19,298 nt of DNA from JAZFYD01 sp036443405 (GTDB lineage: Bacteria; Planctomycetota; PLA2), in assembly GCA_036443405.1 (NCBI GenBank), contig JAZFYD010000076.1, forward strand, positions 1 through 19,298, given 5' to 3'. This document shows, in pieces, positions 7,224 to 13,936 of this stretch (positions within the stretch are counted from its first letter, which is position 1; each line of letters begins with the position of its first letter). A program made the translations under genes and the position numbers. The notes under the pieces are model-generated. The model searched no databases. It saw only the letters and a list, made by a program, of their open reading frames with translations, and was not told the origin of the DNA.

Positions 7224-8834
7224 TTACGAGAAGTCGGCCGCGTCGGTCAAGTCCGTGACGCGGTTCACGTCGACCCAGTGTCCGGAGATCGGAACCACGC
7301 GGACTTCGTGTCCGTCGGCGAGCACGCGGCGCATCAGGTCGCTCAGGTTCGCGCGGCGCAGGCCGCCCTCGGCGTCGAGCGCGGTCATCGCGTCCTTCAG
7401 GACACGGGTTCCGTCGGGCGACATCTTCAGGAGGCCGATCATCTCGCCGTGGCACTCGCCGGTATCGCCCGCGATTCCCGTGAGCGTCAGCGTGTCTTCG
7501 CCGAGGATCGACGCGTCGCCGCCGTCGCTGTCGGACAACAAAACGTAATCGCCGTGCGGTTTGCGCTCGCGGTCGATCGACGTGCGGTCGACGACGACGG
7601 CGAGATCGCCCTCCTCCTCGAGCAACGCCGCGAGCACGAACTTGCGGTACAGAATGTCGCCGTACGCCACCAGCGTCGGCCCCGCGGTGTCCTGCAGCGC
7701 GAGGTGCAGCGACCATCCGGCGTTGGTGGATTTGTGATCCTCGTTGTCGACCATGCGCACCTGGTCGAATGCGATCGTGTCCTTCTTGAAGCCGCGCACG
7801 ATCGTCAGATCGCGCAGCCCGGTGGAACGCAGCAACTCGACCTGACGGCCGAGGAGCGATCGGCCCTGCACCTCGATCATCGATTTCGGGCGGTCCTCGG
7901 TCAGCGGTCCGAACTCGGGGCCGCGGCCGGCGGCGAGCAGGATGGCCGTGCGGCCCTGGGTCCCGGACGGCAGATAGAGCTTCTCCGCGTCGGCGAGTTC
8001 GGCGGCACCCTGCAACTCGAACAGGCGCTTCACCGAAACGACCTCGCCCTCGACGTTGAACAGCGACCGGTCACCGTGGATGGTCGCAGCGGTCTTCTGC
8101 ATCGCGGTGACTGCCGAGCGCATCAGGTGGTTGGCCCAGATCGCCACGTTGAAACCGGCCTTCTCGAAAACCTCGGTCGGCGTCGAGTAGTACTTCGTCG
8201 GCACGATGACGACGGGGCTGCGATCGCCCCAGTGCTTCTTGAACTCGAGCACCTGGCTCGCGTTCGCGATCTTGCTGTGGATCAGAATCGCGTCGGCGCC
8301 GGCTTCGAGATACATCTCGCCGCGGCGCAGCGCCTCTTCCATCGGCCACCCGGCGATCAGCGCCTCGAGGCGTGCGACGACGCAGAAGTCCTCGTCGGTC
8401 TGGCCGTCCTTCGCCGCTTTGATCTTGCCTGCGAACTCCTCCGGATCGGCGAGCGGTTGTTTCTCGCCGCCGATGAACGAGTTCGTCTTCGGGAACGTCT
8501 TGTCCTCGATGCAGACGCCCGCGATGTTGCGCTGCTCGAGCTTGCGGCTGAGCCGGCGCGCGGTGTTGAAGTTGCCGTAGCCGGTGTCGCCGTCGAGCAG
8601 GATCGGGATCGAGGTCGCGTCGCTCATGAACTCGACCACTTCGAGGACCTGCGTCCAGGAAGCTTCGTTGTTGTCGCGGACGCCGAGCGACGCGGAGATC
8701 GCAAGGCCGCTGCCCCAGATGCCCTGGAAGCCGGCCTCTTCGACGATGCGCGCGCTGATGCCGTTGTGCGCTTCCATCAGAAAGCTCAACTCGGGCGTCT
8801 CGAGCATGCGGCGAAGCTGTGTGGTCTTTTTCAT
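7224..8834 (-). CDS. pepM: PEP phosphomutase fused to a C-terminal nucleotidyltransferase
   Basis: The 536-residue fusion has two enzymes. Residues 1-290 are phosphoenolpyruvate mutase, which converts PEP to phosphonopyruvate and forms the C-P bond. The signature EDKTFPKTNS is at 110-119. By comparison with the Mytilus enzyme the catalytic and magnesium residues are all present with a constant offset of four: D54, D81, D83, E110, K116 and N118. This separates it from isocitrate lyase and carboxyphosphonoenolpyruvate mutase relatives. Residues 296-536 are a nucleotidyltransferase domain with ILLAAGRG, RPKSM (K317) and YGDILYR (D393), of the kind found fused to PepM and predicted to make CMP-aminoethylphosphonate. 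The ATG at 8834 has no Shine-Dalgarno, but a -10-like TAGGAT lies 14 nt upstream. It is the first gene of the four-gene phosphonate operon, which encodes PEP to AEP and probably its activation. Confidence 0.95.
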   Translation of the reverse strand: MKKTTQLRRMLETPELSFLMEAHNGISARIVEEAGFQGIWGSGLAISASLGVRDNNEASWTQVLEVVEFMSDATSIPILLDGDTGYGNFNTARRLSRKLEQRNIAGVCIEDKTFPKTNSFIGGEKQPLADPEEFAGKIKAAKDGQTDEDFCVVARLEALIAGWPMEEALRRGEMYLEAGADAILIHSKIANASQVLEFKKHWGDRSPVVIVPTKYYSTPTEVFEKAGFNVAIWANHLMRSAVTAMQKTAATIHGDRSLFNVEGEVVSVKRLFELQGAAELADAEKLYLPSGTQGRTAILLAAGRGPEFGPLTEDRPKSMIEVQGRSLLGRQVELLRSTGLRDLTIVRGFKKDTIAFDQVRMVDNEDHKSTNAGWSLHLALQDTAGPTLVAYGDILYRKFVLAALLEEEGDLAVVVDRTSIDRERKPHGDYVLLSDSDGGDASILGEDTLTLTGIAGDTGECHGEMIGLLKMSPDGTRVLKDAMTALDAEGGLRRANLSDLMRRVLADGHEVRVVPISGHWVDVNRVTDLTDAADFS

Positions 8835-8848
8835 GGGATTGAGAGGCG

Positions 8849-8854
8849 ATCCTA
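8849..8854 (-). promoter_or_regulatory. Candidate -10 element (TAGGAT) of the phosphonate operon
   Basis: TAGGAT on the minus strand ends 14 nt before the pepM ATG, giving a predicted leader of under 10 nt. I see no convincing -35 and no Shine-Dalgarno. The 75-bp gap to the upstream DCC gene also holds a hairpin, which favours a separate promoter here. Confidence 0.4.
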
Positions 8855-8884
8855 TCAGCGTGGCCGCTGCCCTCTGAGTTTCAT

Positions 8885-8909
8885 CTCGCAGCGGCGGCGA
8901 AGCCGCGAG
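8885..8909 (-). terminator. GC-rich hairpin directly after the DCC gene stop
   Basis: Just after the TGA at 8912-8910 the minus strand has CTCGCGGC-TTC-GCC and later GCGAG. It can fold as GCGGC-TTC-GCCGC or as a longer bulged stem closed by CTCGC/GCGAG. No T-run follows, so it is at best a weak or factor-assisted terminator separating the DCC gene from pepM. Confidence 0.35.
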
Positions 8910-9854
8910 TCAGGCGCGAAAGCGGCCCCGCAGAGCCTCGGGAATGACCGGGCAGGCCTCTGGAGTTTTGCCCCAAACCCGGTAGCGGATCGACGCGATG
9001 AAGTTGTAGGCGGTGTCGCGCAGCGGGCGCGGGACGAGCATGAAAACGGTGCCGAGCACACGCCAATAACCGCCGAGCCGCCTCAGCGTGTGCAGTGTTG
9101 CGCTCGACCGCACGAGTAGCTTGCCCGCGCTCGTGCGCACGATCACCGAATCGGGAAGATCCTCGGCGCATTCCTCCGGCACCAGCGAACGAAACGTGTC
9201 GCCCGCGAGTGGTGCGAAGACAAACGAGTCGATGCGATCCTCCGCGAGCAGAAAGCGGATCGCGCGATGGCAGAGCCCGCAGTGTCCGTCGTAGAAGAGG
9301 TGTTCTTTTTCCTCCGCGCGCTTGGGCGGGATCCAGCCGGGGTCGAACCACAGCAGGAACCACAACGTCATCGGTATCCAGATCTCACCGAACGCCCCGA
9401 GGCTCAGGCCCGTCGCCACGTCGTAGATGGCGTAGCCAATCCACGTGAGTCCCATCCAGAACCAAACGGCGCGGTGCCGCGCTGGCCAGGACCAGCCACC
9501 GCCGGGATCCGGACGCCCGCGAGCGGCGAGTGAACCGTAGGGCTTCGACGGCAGCGTGAGGTGCAGGATCGCCAGCCCTCCGATAAGGGGGTCCCCGAAG
9601 GTGGCGAGAAACACGAACGCGATCATGAGCGCGCCGATGCGATCGCCCCAGCCGATGATCAGCTGGATCGCGGCGCCGATCAGCGCGACGGCGACTCCGG
9701 GATGCAGCAAGGTGTCTCCTGCAACGAGCGCGGCCACCACGATCCAAAGCGCGCGCAGTCCGAGTAACGCGCGGATCATGCTGTAGGCACCGCCGGTCCA
9801 GCCGTTCTTCATGCGGGAGTTGTGTGGGATGCCCGTGATCGTGATTTGCGTCAT
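8910..9854 (-). CDS. Membrane protein with C-terminal DCC-family (DUF393) thiol-disulfide oxidoreductase domain
   Basis: The 314-residue protein has two parts. Residues 25-175 contain about four hydrophobic segments, for example LWIVVAALVAGDTLL and LIGGLAILHLTLP. Residues 184-300 are the DCC domain, beginning LFYDGHCGLCHRAIRFLL with the D-G-x-C-x-x-C motif (D189, C192, C195). Members are thioredoxin-fold proteins thought to have redox activity, but substrates are unknown. The second cysteine pair of some thioredoxins is absent. The start is taken as ATG at 9854, which shares a divergent promoter zone with the acetyltransferase gene. A later ATG (residue 15, MKNGWTGG) is possible because the first 14 residues look unremarkable. 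It is upstream of and co-directional with the phosphonate operon, but a 75-bp gap and hairpin argue against joint function. Confidence 0.75.
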   Translation of the reverse strand: MTQITITGIPHNSRMKNGWTGGAYSMIRALLGLRALWIVVAALVAGDTLLHPGVAVALIGAAIQLIIGWGDRIGALMIAFVFLATFGDPLIGGLAILHLTLPSKPYGSLAARGRPDPGGGWSWPARHRAVWFWMGLTWIGYAIYDVATGLSLGAFGEIWIPMTLWFLLWFDPGWIPPKRAEEKEHLFYDGHCGLCHRAIRFLLAEDRIDSFVFAPLAGDTFRSLVPEECAEDLPDSVIVRTSAGKLLVRSSATLHTLRRLGGYWRVLGTVFMLVPRPLRDTAYNFIASIRYRVWGKTPEACPVIPEALRGRFRA

Positions 9855-9875
9855 GTCAGTTTTTCACGGCGGAAG

Positions 9876-9883
9876 TGTATAAC
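9876..9883. promoter_or_regulatory. Overlapping divergent -10 elements (TGTATAAC) for the DCC and acetyltransferase genes
   Basis: On the plus strand TATAAC (9878-9883) ends 6 nt before the GTG at 9890. On the minus strand TATACA (9881-9876) lies 21 nt before the ATG at 9854. Two polymerases could not occupy the site at once, so the genes would compete. No Shine-Dalgarno is present on either side. Confidence 0.4.
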
Positions 9884-9889
9884 GCCCGC

Positions 9890-10348
9890 GTGATTCGTAT
9901 TCGGGAAGGAACCGACGCCGACGCCGCAGGCGTGATTCGCGTGATCGGCGATGTCTTCGCCGAGTATCCCGGCTGCGTGCTGGACGTGGATCGCGAGGAG
10001 CCCCAGTTGCGTGCGCCGGCGGCGGCGTATGACCGATTCTGGGTCGTGGAGAGCGACGGGGAGGTCTCCGGCTGCATCGCGTGCGATTCGGAGGGCGACT
10101 ACGTCGAGCTGAAGAAGATGTATCTCGACGCGAGCGTGCGCGGCCGTGGTCTGGCGACCAAGCTCGTGGCGTTGGTCGAGAATCACGCGCGCGCCCTCGG
10201 CATCTCCCGCATCGAATGCTGGTCGGACACGCGCTTCGAAACGGCGCACGCGGTGTACGAGCACCTCGGGTACGAGCGCCGCGACGGGACGCGGGAGTTG
10301 TACGACCTGTCGAACACGGTCGAGTTCGGGTTCGTGAAATCGCTCTAG
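9890..10348 (+). CDS. GNAT-family N-acetyltransferase
   Basis: The 152-residue protein fits the GNAT fold, which transfers an acetyl group from acetyl-CoA to an amine. The N terminus IRIREGTDADAAGVIRVI is the usual strand 1 and helix 1. Motif A, the acetyl-CoA pyrophosphate loop, is V-R-G-R-G-L-A-T in ELKKMYLDASVRGRGLATKL. The end carries the typical TAHAVYEHLGYERRD (motif B) with the conserved tyrosine. I choose the GTG at 9890, not the one at 9875. It gives the standard GNAT N terminus, and a -10-like TATAAC lies between the two, so a transcript could not contain the earlier start. The substrate cannot be told. The gene converges on the SDR gene across an inverted repeat. Confidence 0.85.
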   Translation: MIRIREGTDADAAGVIRVIGDVFAEYPGCVLDVDREEPQLRAPAAAYDRFWVVESDGEVSGCIACDSEGDYVELKKMYLDASVRGRGLATKLVALVENHARALGISRIECWSDTRFETAHAVYEHLGYERRDGTRELYDLSNTVEFGFVKSL

Positions 10349-10359
10349 GGCGGGAGAAG

Positions 10360-10502
10360 GACCACGGAGGCACCGAGGCGTTCCGGCGTGATCCGTGGCG
10401 ACTCCGATCCCCGGGCTCTTCTTCCCTTTCGAACTCCCGGGCAGGCAACACCGCCGTCCAGCTCAGTTTGCCTCCGTGTCTCTGTGCCTCTGTGGTTACT
10501 CC
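10360..10502. repeat. Imperfect inverted repeat between convergent genes (ACCACNGAGGCAC type)
   Basis: The left arm on the plus strand (10361-10379) reads ACCACGGAGGCACCGAGG. The right arm on the minus strand (10496-10470) reads ACCACAGAGGCACAGAG and then ACACGGAGGC. The arms face each other around about 90 bp and could pair as a long imperfect hairpin. Similar ACCACAGAGNCACAGAG elements are dispersed in many bacterial genomes, where they create spurious TEAQRH peptides; the minus strand here reads TTEAQRHGG. The TAA of the SDR gene (10498-10496) lies at the repeat edge, so the element may have supplied that stop. It may act as a two-way terminator. The 10349-10495 gap holds nothing else I recognise. 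Confidence 0.6.
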
Positions 10503-11311
10503 TCTTCGAAATCGCCCGGTTCGTGCAGAAGCCGGCCTTCCATGCCGCCCGCGACTGTGATCGTCTGGCCGGTTACGTGGCGCGACGCCATCGACGCGAG
10601 GAAGGTGCATGCGTGCGTGACGTCGAAGCCCTCGCCGATGCGGCGCAGCGGCATTGTGGACATCGCGTGTTCGACCTTTTTCGGGTCGTTCAGATCCGGG
10701 CGGCTCATGATCGTGCGGGTCCAGCCCGGTTCGACGATGTTCACGCGCCCTTGGGGGTCGAGGGCGACGATCTCGTTCTTGAGGGACTTGCACAGGCCGG
10801 TGAGCGCGGCCTTGCTCGCGGCGTAACCCGCGTACCCGGCTTCGCCGAACGTCGCCGCGGTCGAGCCGATGAAGATCAGGTTGCGGCCGAATCCGGGATC
10901 CGGTTCGCGATCTTTCAGCGTGCGCAGGAATGTGCGCGCGAAAAACAGCTGCCCGAGCACGTTGGTGTCGACCAGGTCGCGCAACCGGTCGTCGCCCATC
11001 TCATGAAGCGGTTCCGGCGAGCGCACGCGCAACGCGGCATTGCCGATCGCGACGTCGATGACCCCCCAAGTATCGAGAACGCGCCGCGCCATCGCGATGA
11101 GGTCGCCGGGTTCGCGCAGATCACCTTCGAGGATCATCGCGTTGTCGCGCCACTCGCGCGTCTCGGCCCAATCGCTCAGCCCCTGGCCGCTCGTGCGCGC
11201 GTGCAGCGCGAGGCGCGCTCCTTCGAGTCCGAACCCCTCCGCGAGGGCGTGGCCGATGCCGCCGCCCGCACCCGTGATCCAAATGACGCGATCCTTCAAT
11301 TGCAGATCCAT
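10496..11311 (-). CDS. Short-chain dehydrogenase/reductase (classical SDR)
   Basis: This 271-residue NAD(P)-dependent Rossmann-fold oxidoreductase reduces or oxidises a carbonyl/alcohol of unknown identity. It has the dinucleotide loop TGAGGGIG (13-20), the structural NAA motif after strand 4 (91-93), and the catalytic tetrad N117, S150, Y163 and K167 (YAASK). The C-terminal GWTRTIM and TGQTITVAGGME, near the usual end V-x-G-G, are typical of 3-oxoacyl-ACP-reductase-like SDRs. The ATG at 11311 is 6 nt downstream of a -10-like TACCGT and has no Shine-Dalgarno. It is divergent from a second SDR 34 bp away. Its stop codon falls in the adjacent inverted repeat, and the last residues DFEEE are acidic. 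The family call is secure; no specific substrate can be inferred. Confidence 0.88.
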   Translation of the reverse strand: MDLQLKDRVIWITGAGGGIGHALAEGFGLEGARLALHARTSGQGLSDWAETREWRDNAMILEGDLREPGDLIAMARRVLDTWGVIDVAIGNAALRVRSPEPLHEMGDDRLRDLVDTNVLGQLFFARTFLRTLKDREPDPGFGRNLIFIGSTAATFGEAGYAGYAASKAALTGLCKSLKNEIVALDPQGRVNIVEPGWTRTIMSRPDLNDPKKVEHAMSTMPLRRIGEGFDVTHACTFLASMASRHVTGQTITVAGGMEGRLLHEPGDFEEE

Positions 11312-11317
11312 GGCCGA

Positions 11318-11327
11318 ACGGTACCCT
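11318..11327. promoter_or_regulatory. Overlapping divergent -10 elements around GGTACC between the two SDR genes
   Basis: On the minus strand TACCGT (11323-11318) lies 6 nt before the ATG at 11311. On the plus strand TACCCT (11322-11327) lies 18 nt before the ATG at 11346. Both share the palindrome GGTACC. The entire divergent gap is only 34 bp, so the two promoters must overlap. No Shine-Dalgarno precedes either start. Confidence 0.4.
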
Positions 11328-11345
11328 GCCGTTCCAAGTGATTCC

Positions 11346-12134
11346 ATGGCGCACTTCGAACTCGCTACCGCACGCGTATGGCTGACCGGTGCCTCCAGCG
11401 GCATCGGCGCCGCGCTCGCGCGTGCGCTGATCGAACGCGGTGCGAGCGTGGCGTTGTTTGCGCGGCGGGAGGACAAGCTGCGGGCGTTGGCGGACGAGCT
11501 CGGCGAGCGCGCGTTGGTTCAGGTGGGGGACGTGACCGACCGCGCGCGCGTTCAGGCGGCGGTCGCCGAAGCGGAGCAGGCGTTCGGCGGTCTCGATCTG
11601 GTGATCCTGAACGCGGGCATCGGCGACAGCATCTCGCTCGAAGATTTCGACGTCGAGTTGATCGAACGCATCCACCGCGTGAATTTCCTCGGCGCGGTCT
11701 ACGGGATCGAAGCTTGCCTGCCCGGCATGCGCCGCTCGCGCTCCGGCACGATCGTCGGCATCTCGAGCCCGGCGGCGTTTCGTGGGCTGCCGACGAGCGC
11801 GGCGTACTGCGCGAGCAAGGCCGCGCTCGCGACGTTCCTCGAGAGTCTGCGCCACGAAGCGCCCGATCACGGTTTGTCCGTGCTCACGGTTTCGCCCGGG
11901 TTCGTGGAGTCGGAACTCACCGCGCGCAACGATCATCCCATGCCCGGCCTGATGCCCGCCGACAAGGCCGCCCGCATCATCCTCTCCGGCATCGCGAAGG
12001 GCCGGCGGCACATTCATTTCCCACGACGTGTGATCTGGCCGATGCTGCTGCTCCGAATGCTGCCCGTGCCGGCGTACGACTTCTTCGTGCGCAAGATCAT
12101 CCTGCCCCGTGCGAAACCCAAAAAGCGCGCCTAG
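11346..12134 (+). CDS. Short-chain dehydrogenase with hydrophobic C-terminal tail
   Basis: The 262-residue SDR starts MAHFELATARVWLTGASSGIG, with the nucleotide loop TGASSGIG at 14-21. NAG is at 89-91, and the active site is N113, S141, Y154 and K158 (YCASK). After the Rossmann core the tail (about 222-255) reads HFPRRVIWPMLLLRMLP, then FFVRKIILPRAK and a basic end. This arrangement is common in membrane-associated SDRs acting on lipids or retinol-like substrates, so peripheral attachment to the inner membrane is likely. The ATG at 11346 was preferred to earlier in-frame codons because they lie inside the divergent SDR gene. The gene ends 3 bp from the convergent HEAT-VWA gene. The actual substrate is unknown. 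Confidence 0.88.
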   Translation: MAHFELATARVWLTGASSGIGAALARALIERGASVALFARREDKLRALADELGERALVQVGDVTDRARVQAAVAEAEQAFGGLDLVILNAGIGDSISLEDFDVELIERIHRVNFLGAVYGIEACLPGMRRSRSGTIVGISSPAAFRGLPTSAAYCASKAALATFLESLRHEAPDHGLSVLTVSPGFVESELTARNDHPMPGLMPADKAARIILSGIAKGRRHIHFPRRVIWPMLLLRMLPVPAYDFFVRKIILPRAKPKKRA

Positions 12135-12137
12135 CGC

Positions 12138-13871
12138 TCAACGCGTCACGTAGCTGCCGCCGCTTGCGTTGGCCATCTCGCGCAGCTCGCGGGGGTCCTG
12201 TTCGATGGCGATCACGTGGACCAACACCATGCGCGCGCGGTTCTCGATGGTGAAGGTGTCGCGAATCTTCGGCAGCGCCTGGATCTTGCCCGCGGTGGGA
12301 GAGCCGTCGCTCAAGAGGATGATCGTGTCCACCGCGGGATCCTTCATCGCGGCCTGTAGCGCGTCCCAGAGATTCGTCGCGCCGGCTGCCACGAGGCCGT
12401 CGATGTGGCTGAGCGCTTCGTGCCGCGCCTTCTTCTTGCACGCGACCAACCTCTTTTTCCACGGCAGCACCTTGTCGTTGAAGAAGATCAGGTTGAACCT
12501 GCCCGTGGCGGAGAAGCGCTTCAGGAACCGGGACAACTCCGTCTTCAACGTGTCGAGCTTCGTGCCCTCCATGCTGCCGGAGACGTCGCAGACGAACGCG
12601 ACCGCCTGCGACCGGACCTGGATGCCGTAGAACGCGTACTCGTCCGCGGCGGCGGTCTCCTCCTCCCAGAGCGGCTCGTCGATCTCGCGGATCGTGAACC
12701 CGGTCCCGCGTTCGGTCCACCAGCGGCGCCACAAGTCGGCGCGCAACCCGAACGGTTGCCCGGTGAGGGATTCGAGCGCCATCGACAGTTCCAGCGTCAG
12801 CCGGCTCTTTTGCGCGCCGTCTCGTTCGGCTCGCTCGAGCGCCGCGACAAGCGGTTCGACAGCGTCTCCGTCCCGCGTGGCTGCGAGGCCGCGCGCCGCT
12901 CCGATCGGGAGTTGCCACGGCTTTGTTGCATGCAGAAGCTTGGCAAGCAAAGGCACGGCGTCGGCGCCCGCGATGCGTCCGTAGGTTTGCGCGGCCTTGG
13001 GGCGCAGCAACGTCTTGCCGCCGGTGCAGCCCTTCTTGAGCGCGTCGATGAGGATCTTGTCGCGGAGGCGCGCGCGGTCGATCAGGTCGTAGAGATCCCA
13101 GAGCGCGTCGAACGACTTCGCCTTTTTCACCATCGCCCGCAGCGTGCTCGACTGGCCCGGCGTCTTGGTGCGTTCGAGCCCGGCGGTCGCGACGAGGCGG
13201 ACACGCCGGTCCTTCACTTGGCGCCCCAGGTCGAGCACGGTCGCGAACTTGTCGGAGGCCCTGGCGGACACGGCGATCATCGCAACGAGTTGCGCCTCCG
13301 GGTCGCCGCCTTTCAGGACCGCGAACGCGGCTTTGGCGAGGACTTCCGCGTCGAATCCGACGAGCGCGCGCACGACGCGTTGTTGTTCCGCCACCGGGAT
13401 GGCCGCCGCACCTTCGAGTAGCGTCGTCGCGGCCGCTTCGTCCTTGTAGGCGGCGAGCGTTTCGATTGCGACGCGGCGCACACGCGGATCGTCGTCGCTG
13501 TCGTAGAGATTCACGACGAGGCCGAAGTGCTTCTTGGGATCTTGCGCTGCCAGGCCCTTCACGGCGTGCGCGCGGAAATATGGATCGCCCGAGCTGGCAT
13601 GGCTGCGGAGAAACTCCACGACTTCAGGCCGCTTCATGAGAGCGATGGCCCCGAAGAGTGCGCGCCGATGCGTGTCCTCCGCGGCCAGTTTCAGCTCGCT
13701 GTTCAGGAATCCGAGGGCCGGCCGGGTGCCCGTGGCGGCGATCGCACGGGCCGTGGATCGGACCTCGCGCCACTTCGACGTCTTGAGCGCGTCCATGTAG
13801 GACGCTTTCAACTTCACGAAGTCCGGGCCTTCCCCCAACAGGAGGGCCACGATCAAGACCACCGACGCCAC
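12138..13871 (-). CDS. HEAT-repeat protein with C-terminal von Willebrand factor A domain
   Basis: The 577-residue protein has a short N-terminal hydrophobic stretch (ASVVLIVALLLG) that may be a signal peptide or anchor. HEAT-like helical repeats run from about 25 to 345, for example DPRVRRVAIETLAAYKDEAAATTLLEG. The junction LTGQPFGLRADLWRRWW is at 369-385, and residues 420-577 are a VWA domain. The metal-ion adhesion site is complete: D429, S431 and S433 (DVSGSM), T499 and D522 (SDGS). Such proteins probably bind partners through the metal site outside the cytoplasm; the exact role is unknown. HEAT plus VWA with this junction is, in my recollection, frequent in Planctomycetota. The GTG at 13871 lies 6 nt after TAGACT with no Shine-Dalgarno. 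It converges with the SDR gene and diverges from the B3/B4 gene. Confidence 0.8.
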   Translation of the reverse strand: MASVVLIVALLLGEGPDFVKLKASYMDALKTSKWREVRSTARAIAATGTRPALGFLNSELKLAAEDTHRRALFGAIALMKRPEVVEFLRSHASSGDPYFRAHAVKGLAAQDPKKHFGLVVNLYDSDDDPRVRRVAIETLAAYKDEAAATTLLEGAAAIPVAEQQRVVRALVGFDAEVLAKAAFAVLKGGDPEAQLVAMIAVSARASDKFATVLDLGRQVKDRRVRLVATAGLERTKTPGQSSTLRAMVKKAKSFDALWDLYDLIDRARLRDKILIDALKKGCTGGKTLLRPKAAQTYGRIAGADAVPLLAKLLHATKPWQLPIGAARGLAATRDGDAVEPLVAALERAERDGAQKSRLTLELSMALESLTGQPFGLRADLWRRWWTERGTGFTIREIDEPLWEEETAAADEYAFYGIQVRSQAVAFVCDVSGSMEGTKLDTLKTELSRFLKRFSATGRFNLIFFNDKVLPWKKRLVACKKKARHEALSHIDGLVAAGATNLWDALQAAMKDPAVDTIILLSDGSPTAGKIQALPKIRDTFTIENRARMVLVHVIAIEQDPRELREMANASGGSYVTR

Positions 13872-13877
13872 GGCGCG

Positions 13878-13883
13878 AGTCTA
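13878..13883 (-). promoter_or_regulatory. Candidate -10 element (TAGACT) of the HEAT-VWA gene
   Basis: On the minus strand TAGACT lies 6 nt before the GTG at 13871, which would make the transcript leaderless. TGGGAA at 13906-13901, 17 bp upstream, is a weak -35 candidate. Confidence 0.4.
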
Positions 13884-13936
13884 TCGAGGACTGCCGATTC
13901 TTCCCACCGTGGCGTTTTGATTCCAAACTGTCGGCC

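Noticed and set aside
7110..9119. A 669-codon plus-strand open frame opposite pepM and ppd
   Set aside because: It is Arg/Asp/His/Ala-rich, has no recognisable domain and is antisense to strongly supported enzymes; a GC-driven shadow frame. The same holds for the long plus-strand frames at 174-1346, 5274-6242 and 6095-7258 and several minus-strand ones.
9875..9889. GTG at 9875 as acetyltransferase start
   Set aside because: It precedes the -10-like TATAAC and adds MYNAR before the standard GNAT N terminus; the GTG at 9890 fits better.
12124..12138. Hairpin AGCGC-GCCTA-GCGCT at the end of the second SDR gene as terminator
   Set aside because: Only five base pairs, inside coding and stop sequence, no T-run; expected by chance in GC-rich DNA.
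13924..13929. CAAACT as -10 of the B3/B4 gene
   Set aside because: It lacks the first T and has no supporting -35; spacing alone (7 nt before the GTG) is not enough.
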